The notes beneath the pieces were generated by a model. That model searched no databases. It was not told where the DNA came from and saw only the letters and a program-made list of their open reading frames with translations. Below are positions 6,401-10,562 of a DNA stretch of 10,562 bases, piece by piece. Position 1 is the stretch's first letter. Each line of letters begins with the position of its first letter. The position numbers and the translations under genes were made by a program. The stretch is from an uncultured Haloferula sp. (GTDB lineage: Bacteria > Verrucomicrobiota > Verrucomicrobiae > Verrucomicrobiales > Akkermansiaceae). Location: NCBI GenBank assembly GCA_946481625.1, contig CAMLOZ010000063.1, forward strand, positions 1-10,562. Direction: 5' to 3'.

Positions 6401-6820
6401 TCACCGCAACGCCAGCCAGCCGTAAAACGCGGCGAAGGCGAGGAACAGCACGGTCAGCAAATGATAGCCCGCCGTGAGCCACCACTTCGTCAAGAAGGGC
6501 TTCGCATCCATGACGCCTTGCAGGCAAAGACGGATGCCCCAGAAGAGGGCGTTCGCCCCGCACACCATTTTCGCCAGGCGGCTGCCTCCCGCGAGATCGG
6601 CGGAGGCGAAGAGACTGAATAGCCCCAGCGCCAGGATCGCTGCTGCCGTGTAAATACCATAGATCCAGTACATTTGCCGGTGAAGCTTCGGCAACAACGC
6701 GAAGACCTCCTTCCAGTTCAACTGCTGCGGCACCAGCGCCGAGGCGATCAGGATCGAGATTTGCAACGCTCCCGCCGCCTGGATCGCCAGGGGAAGGGGA
6801 ATGTCAAAAGGCAAGTTCAT
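6401..6820 (-). CDS. Small four-helix membrane protein paired with the wax synthase
   Basis: Predicted 139 residues, family not recognised. Hydrophobic stretches at about 9-31, 52-72, 85-103 and 112-137 suggest three or four membrane helices with short loops. A conserved-looking LHRQMYWIYGIY (45-56) and the segment ALFWGIRLCLQ carry the polar residues. ATG 6820 is chosen because it overlaps the 3' end of the acyltransferase gene by 17 nt. The longer reading frame to 6937 runs deep inside that gene and is unlikely. No Shine-Dalgarno precedes it, fitting translational coupling. The overlap argues for a partner or accessory role to the acyltransferase, but no function can be read from the sequence. 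Confidence 0.7.
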   Translation of the reverse strand: MNLPFDIPLPLAIQAAGALQISILIASALVPQQLNWKEVFALLPKLHRQMYWIYGIYTAAAILALGLFSLFASADLAGGSRLAKMVCGANALFWGIRLCLQGVMDAKPFLTKWWLTAGYHLLTVLFLAFAAFYGWLALR

Positions 6821-7679
6821 GGAGGAAATCGAAGAAGGGCAGGATGATCCGCAGCACGAAAGGCGGCGGGAAAAGCAGCGCGACGGTCGCGAGCAGCGAG
6901 CCCTGCGTGAAGATCCAGCCGCGCCAGCCCTTGCCAAGGCCGATCCGCTTCCCGGTCTTCGATCGCTCGGCCAGGGCCGCCAGCCCTTGGAGGAGGAAGA
7001 AGATCATCGGCCCGCCATATCCCGCTCCCGCCGGCACCGTGATCGCAAGCTCGTGGATCAAGCCGCTGAAGACGAAGCCCCCCATCAGCGCGGTTCTGGC
7101 ACCGCCCCTCCGCAGGAGTGGAAGGAAGACCATCCGATGCGTGAGATCCCGGAACGCGATGTTCCAATGCCGACCCCAGAATGCCGACACCGAAGTCGCG
7201 GCCAGCGGCCGGTTCATCAGCGGCGGGGCATCGATTCCCCGCCAGCGCCAGAAGCAGCTCAGCAAATGAAGGCTGCCGAAGTGCAGGACGAAGGTGATTC
7301 CCACCATCGCGATCCAACCGCTGACCAGAGGGGTAAAGGGCGTCTGCGAAAGCACGATCAGCCCGATCCCGATCAAGGTCTTCGCCGCCGCGGCGGTCCA
7401 CTCGCCCGCATCCGGCCTTCGCTTCGATCTTCCTGTAAGGAAGCAGCCTGCGTCCATTCCCGGCCACAGCAGCAGATAAGCCCCGAGCTTCCACCACGTT
7501 GCCTTTGCACCCTTCGCCCAGAGCAGGCTCAGGCCCTTCAACATGGCGAACATCGTGACGGCGATCCCCCACATCAGGGCCCAGCGCGGGATTTCCCAAG
7601 ACATCCAGGTCACGCTTTCCACGACCCCCTCAGTCCAACTCCGATCCCGTCTGCGGGAAAGGCAAATGCCTGGGTTCAT
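6804..7679 (-). CDS. Jojoba-type wax synthase / MBOAT-family acyltransferase
   Basis: Predicted 291 residues with multiple membrane helices. Two blocks match the wax-synthase-like MBOAT domain (PF13813 type). PLMNRPLAATSVSAFWGRHWN (153-173) resembles the plant enzyme's P-MNSPFLATSLQDFWGRRWN, and GGFVFSGLIHELA (200-212) contains the presumed catalytic H209. Such enzymes transfer an acyl group from acyl-CoA to a fatty alcohol or another hydroxylated acceptor at the membrane; the acceptor here is unknown. The start is uncertain. ATG 7679 is the first possible codon, but residues 1-25 look non-homologous. ATG 7604, with GGAAAG 10 nt upstream, would start at MSWEIPRW and is plausible. It heads a possible four-gene unit with the small membrane protein, modA and modB, and is divergent from the gene at 7744. 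Confidence 0.8.
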   Translation of the reverse strand: MNPGICLSRRRDRSWTEGVVESVTWMSWEIPRWALMWGIAVTMFAMLKGLSLLWAKGAKATWWKLGAYLLLWPGMDAGCFLTGRSKRRPDAGEWTAAAAKTLIGIGLIVLSQTPFTPLVSGWIAMVGITFVLHFGSLHLLSCFWRWRGIDAPPLMNRPLAATSVSAFWGRHWNIAFRDLTHRMVFLPLLRRGGARTALMGGFVFSGLIHELAITVPAGAGYGGPMIFFLLQGLAALAERSKTGKRIGLGKGWRGWIFTQGSLLATVALLFPPPFVLRIILPFFDFLHELAF

Positions 7680-7703
7680 GGATTATTCATCATCATCTCC
7701 TCC
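7676..7703 (-). promoter_or_regulatory. Strong Shine-Dalgarno and tiny overlapping ORF before the acyltransferase
   Basis: GGAGGAG (7703-7697) is followed by ATG ATG ATG AAT AAT CCA TGA. The third ATG (7690) has good spacing to the Shine-Dalgarno and gives a peptide MNNP. Its TGA (7678-7676) overlaps the ATG at 7679 as ATGA. From ATG 7679 itself the Shine-Dalgarno is 17 nt away, too far for direct use. Reinitiation coupling is possible. If the real start is 7604, the site is coincidental. Confidence 0.35.
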
Positions 7704-7743
7704 GCGCTTCCCCATCTTCATTTGGGTGGCTCATAGTGCCTCC

Positions 7744-8124
7744 ATGACGCCTCTCGAAGAGAAGCTCCAGCGCCGTGCCGTGAAAGCCGGGATCCGCGTT
7801 GCGAAGCGCCGGCACCACCTTTTGAGCGAAGCGGAACTGCGCGCGGTGAAAGTTCAAATCGTTCCGCTGTCGGTAAGGATGATCGTCGCCGTCATCGCCC
7901 ACGCCATGATCATCTCGGGTGCATGCGGCTGGCCCAGCGATGCGAATTCCGTCCAGGCGCTGATGGTCGTCGGTGGCATCCTGCTCCTCCTTTTCTCCAT
8001 TTTCGGCGTCCGCCGCACCATGGAGAGCATCCTCGATAACCTCAGTTCCGAGGCCTCGGTGGAATTCGCCGGGGCCGTGCTGGAGGGGATTGCCTCCGCC
8101 GTTGGTTCCGCGATCGATCTCTGA
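7744..8124 (+). CDS. Small membrane protein of unknown function
   Basis: Predicted 126 residues, family not recognised. A basic, amphipathic N-terminal region (1-40, many Lys/Arg/Glu) is followed by two hydrophobic helices (about 45-62 and 70-89). A C-terminal Ala/Gly-rich segment (about 98-126) begins with acidic and polar residues. The pattern suggests both ends in the cytoplasm. ATG 7744 is preferred. An in-frame ATG at 7678 would add 22 Ser/Pro-rich residues and make the gene overlap the start of the divergent acyltransferase. Neither start has a good Shine-Dalgarno. It is 64 nt from the divergent gene's ATG and 88 nt from the next gene, with which it could be co-transcribed. Confidence 0.65.
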   Translation: MTPLEEKLQRRAVKAGIRVAKRRHHLLSEAELRAVKVQIVPLSVRMIVAVIAHAMIISGACGWPSDANSVQALMVVGGILLLLFSIFGVRRTMESILDNLSSEASVEFAGAVLEGIASAVGSAIDL

Positions 8125-8212
8125 CCGGGAGTGGAAAATCGCCCCTCGATTGCAATGCCTCGGGCTCACTCTGAAATGGCCGGTCGCCCGCGAGCCTGAT
8201 ATAAGCCACGCC

Positions 8213-9442
8213 ATGAATCCCGCCCGATCCCTCTGCCGCGCGGTCGTTTTCCTCGCTCTCGTCCTCCTTTCTCCGCTGCGCGCCGAGACAGTCGAGGTCG
8301 AGCAGGCGGCACCCGTTGCTCCGGCGAAGCAAGAGCAGTATCTTCCCGGTGTCGCCCTCAGCCAGGGCATCACCGAAATCACCGGTGTCGCGATCTCCCC
8401 GCTGCTGGGCGTCAGTTCGGTCGGTGCCTGGCGCTACTGGCAGACGTCCGCATCCGCCCGGCACCGGTTGCCATGGTTCTGCCAGCCATGGGCATGGGGT
8501 ACGGGATTCGTGATCCTCGGCCTCTGCTTCCTCAAGGACTCGCTGGGCACCGCACTCCCCGGAGTGTTGAAGAAGCCCTTCGACATGGTCGAACTCTTCG
8601 AGAACAAGGCGAGCGCGGCCGTCGCCAGCGCCTCCTTCGTTCCGGTCGTCGCGAGCCAGATGGCGGAGCACTTCAAGGCGGAGCATCCGGAAGTGGTGGT
8701 GCCTTCGGCCTCGCTTGTCGCTGCCTCCTTCGCGGGGGTCGATGTCCTGTGGCTCTTTCTCCCGCTTTCCATCCTCGCCTTCCTGCTGGTCTGGATCTGC
8801 AGCCACGCGATCAACGTGCTGATCATCCTCTCTCCCTTCTCCACGGTGGATGCGGTTCTGAAAATCGCGCGTACCTCCTTGCTGGCCTCGGTCGGTCTCA
8901 TCTACGCGATCGCCCCTTGGCTCGCCGCTTTGATCTGCCTGGGGATCATCGCTGTCGCGGCATGGCTCGCGCCGTCCGCCCTGCGCCTCGCCATCTTCGG
9001 CGCCCGCTTCGCGGGAGACATCCTTTTGCCCCGCCGCGGGAAGCGTCGCGCGACTCCGGACGCCCCGCATGCCTTTACCCTCGGGCGTCTCGGCGGCCTG
9101 CCCGCGCGAACGGGTGGACGCCTCGTCGTGCTTGGAGATGGCACCACAGTCTTCCGCTATCGCCGCTGGTGCATCTTGGACGAACGCAGCGTGCCGCTCC
9201 CGGACGGCAGCCGGTTGGTGGCGAAGGGACTGCTCTCGCCCTCGCTGGTCCAGCACGGGGGCGATGCCGCGGAAGTGGAAGTGCTGCTTTTCCTGCCCCG
9301 CTACCGCGGACATGAGGAGGCCATTGCCGGGCACATGAGGTGCCACGGCGTCCGGGACCACGCTTTCGCCCGCGGCTTCGCGGCCGTGAAGGCGTGGCTC
9401 AAGGAGATGCTCCGGCGGCGCAAGGATACGGTCTCGGCCTGA
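8213..9442 (+). CDS. Polytopic membrane protein with signal peptide, tentatively DUF4126-like
   Basis: Predicted 409 residues. An N-terminal signal peptide (about 1-24, LLSPLRA-ET) leads to hydrophobic segments around 47-67, 93-113, 172-200 and 222-262. A soluble, basic tail of about 130 residues follows and ends in a Lys/Arg-rich helix. The motif SHAINVLIILSPF with the following PWLAALICLG resembles the helix-loop of DUF4126 membrane proteins, and KKPFDMVELFENKASA resembles their middle loop. This is motif recall only. DUF4126 proteins are usually near 180-200 residues, so the signal peptide and tail would be extra. ATG 8213 is the first start that gives the signal peptide; the frame is open upstream to 7973 inside the previous gene. 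No Shine-Dalgarno is evident. Function is unknown. Confidence 0.6.
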   Translation: MNPARSLCRAVVFLALVLLSPLRAETVEVEQAAPVAPAKQEQYLPGVALSQGITEITGVAISPLLGVSSVGAWRYWQTSASARHRLPWFCQPWAWGTGFVILGLCFLKDSLGTALPGVLKKPFDMVELFENKASAAVASASFVPVVASQMAEHFKAEHPEVVVPSASLVAASFAGVDVLWLFLPLSILAFLLVWICSHAINVLIILSPFSTVDAVLKIARTSLLASVGLIYAIAPWLAALICLGIIAVAAWLAPSALRLAIFGARFAGDILLPRRGKRRATPDAPHAFTLGRLGGLPARTGGRLVVLGDGTTVFRYRRWCILDERSVPLPDGSRLVAKGLLSPSLVQHGGDAAEVEVLLFLPRYRGHEEAIAGHMRCHGVRDHAFARGFAAVKAWLKEMLRRRKDTVSA

Positions 9443-9449
9443 GTCCGTG

Positions 9450-9489
9450 CCGACCCTCCGCCGGCTGGCCCGGCATTACCGGCGGTCGG
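9450..9489 (+). terminator. Hairpin after the membrane-protein gene, possible terminator
   Basis: CCGCCGG (9458-9464) pairs with CCGGCGG (9479-9485). Outside it CCGA (9450-9453) pairs with TCGG (9486-9489), leaving a 4-nt bulge on the left arm. It lies 8 nt after the stop codon. No U-run follows, so termination is only possible. Confidence 0.35.
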
Positions 9490-9563
9490 AAAGGGCAATG
9501 GCGTTCCCGCCTTGCTTCGGTCCTTGCATGTTTTGGCATGGCGGGCGCTTCATGGGGGCATCC

Positions 9564-10562
9564 ATGGCAATCCGCGTCGGCCTTCACCACCTCACCGAGT
9601 ACCGCTACGACCGCGAGGTCAACCTGACGCCGCATGTCATCCGGCTGCGGCCCTGCGTGCACTCGCGTACGCCGATCCTTGCCTATTCGCTCCGCATCGA
9701 GCCCGCGAACCACTTCATCAACTGGCAACAGGATCCCTTCGGGAACTGGAATGCCCGCGTCGTCTTCCCGGAAAAGACCCGCGGCCTGAAGATCGTCGTC
9801 GATCTGGTGGCCGACATGACGGTCATCAATCCCTTCGACTTTTTCCTTGAGGAGTATGCCGAGAACTGGCCCTTCGACTACCCTCCGGCCCTCAAGCACG
9901 AGCTCTCGCCCTACCTGAAGATCCGCGAAAGCGGCCCGCGCCTGATGGAGTGGCTCGGCACCATTTCGCGCGAGAAGCGCCGCACGATCGACTTTCTGGT
10001 GGACGTGAATTCCCGCCTGAATCAGGCGCTCGGCTACGTCATCCGTCTGGAGGCGGGCGTGCAGACCTGCGAGCAGACTTTCGAGATCGGCAAGGGTTCC
10101 TGCCGGGACTTTTCCTACCTGCTGGTCCAGGCCTTCCGGCATCTCGGTCTCGCGGCCCGTTTCGTATCGGGATACTCGGTGCAATTGACGGCCGACGAAA
10201 AGGCGCTCGACGGTCCTTCCGGCGTGGAGCAGGACGTCACCGACCTCCATGCTTGGGCGGAGGTGTATATCCCCGGTGCGGGCTGGGTTGGCTTGGACGC
10301 CACTTCCGGGCTCTTCGCCGGAGAAGGACACATTCCCCTCTCCTGTACGCCGGAGCCCGCGAGTGCGGCTCCCGTCGTCGGGGGCGTGGATCCCTGCGAG
10401 AGCGAGTTCGTCTGGGCGAACGAAGTCACCCGCGTCCACGAAGATCCGCGCGTCACCAAGCCTTATTCTGACACCGAGTGGGACGCCATCGACCTGCTCG
10501 GACATAAAGTGGACGAGATTCTCGAGGCCGGCGATGTCGCTCTGACCATGGGCGGCGAGCCG
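9564..10562 (+). CDS. Transglutaminase-like protein of the DUF2126 type, 3' end outside window
   Basis: The frame stays open for 333 codons and leaves the window, so the gene is partial. The N-terminal bacterial transglutaminase domain (about 1-85, beginning IRVGLHHLTEYRYDR) includes FINWQQDPFGNW and VINPFDFF. The catalytic core follows with C180 (GKGSCRDFSYLL), H229 (DLHAWAEVY) and D245 (WVGLDATSG), an intact Cys-His-Asp triad. The last residues LTMGGEP match the junction to DUF2126 in large (about 1100-residue) members of this group. These often sit near alpha-E and ATP-grasp genes and are suspected to act on peptides; the true substrate is unknown. ATG 9564 has a G-run 5 nt upstream and gives the family's usual N-terminus. 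ATG 9552 is also in frame. No partner gene is visible upstream. Confidence 0.88.
   Translation, partial: MAIRVGLHHLTEYRYDREVNLTPHVIRLRPCVHSRTPILAYSLRIEPANHFINWQQDPFGNWNARVVFPEKTRGLKIVVDLVADMTVINPFDFFLEEYAENWPFDYPPALKHELSPYLKIRESGPRLMEWLGTISREKRRTIDFLVDVNSRLNQALGYVIRLEAGVQTCEQTFEIGKGSCRDFSYLLVQAFRHLGLAARFVSGYSVQLTADEKALDGPSGVEQDVTDLHAWAEVYIPGAGWVGLDATSGLFAGEGHIPLSCTPEPASAAPVVGGVDPCESEFVWANEVTRVHEDPRVTKPYSDTEWDAIDLLGHKVDEILEAGDVALTMGGEP

Noticed and set aside
6801..7736. A 311-codon plus-strand frame across the acyltransferase
   Set aside because: The minus strand encodes recognisable MBOAT motifs. The plus frame gives a charged, low-complexity translation with no motif.
8200..8205. TATAAG as a possible -10 box before the 8213 gene
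   Set aside because: It is only 7 nt before the ATG and no acceptable -35 hexamer lies 16-18 nt upstream, so it is probably chance.
8042..9361. A 439-codon open frame on the minus strand opposite the 8213-9442 gene
   Set aside because: The translation is compositionally odd (very rich in Arg, Asp, Glu, Gly, His) with no motif. The plus-strand frame has a signal peptide and coherent membrane helices.
9399..10505. A 368-codon open frame on the minus strand opposite the transglutaminase gene
   Set aside because: The opposite strand encodes an intact transglutaminase with its catalytic triad, so this is a shadow frame.

Overview
The window is a GC-rich, densely packed bacterial chromosome segment with ordinary housekeeping content. 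Protein style, the menaquinone genes, an unusual PIN-PhoH protein and several lineage-restricted membrane proteins suggest a Verrucomicrobiota member (Luteolibacter/Haloferula-like). That assignment is inference from recall of similar proteins, not from a marker gene. I see no rRNA, tRNA, CRISPR array, insertion sequence, integrase or phage gene.

Left part (+ strand, about 1-4862): a short repeat-rich leader (heptamer TTGGAAC copies and nested palindromes) precedes a two-gene menaquinone unit. menC (o-succinylbenzoate synthase) overlaps menE (o-succinylbenzoate-CoA ligase), so two consecutive steps of the classical Men pathway are coupled. A 156-nt leader separates them from a PIN-PhoH ATPase whose true N-terminus is uncertain. 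After a strong hairpin come a predicted lipoprotein with an RbsD/FucU-like fold but altered active-site residues, and a 94-residue Mini-III-like RNase III-domain protein.

Middle part (- strand, 7679-4872): four co-directional genes run right to left. They are a jojoba-type wax synthase/MBOAT acyltransferase, a small four-helix membrane protein overlapping it by 17 nt, modA (molybdate-binding protein) and modB (molybdate permease). The unit ends convergently with the RNase III-like gene, only 9 nt apart and across a palindrome. No modC ATPase is present. The wax synthase start is preceded by a strong Shine-Dalgarno and a tiny ORF whose stop overlaps the start codon.

Right part (+ strand, 7744-10562): a divergent gene for a small two-helix membrane protein is followed by a 409-residue membrane protein with a signal peptide (tentatively DUF4126-like) and a cytosolic-looking tail. 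Last is the first 333 codons of a large transglutaminase-like protein of the DUF2126 type, open at the window edge with an intact Cys-His-Asp triad.

Nothing amounts to a clearly new multi-gene system. The best leads are the RbsD/FucU-like lipoprotein, the bacterial jojoba-type wax synthase with its overlapping membrane partner, the modAB pair without modC, the very short RNase III domain, and the heptamer-repeat leader.
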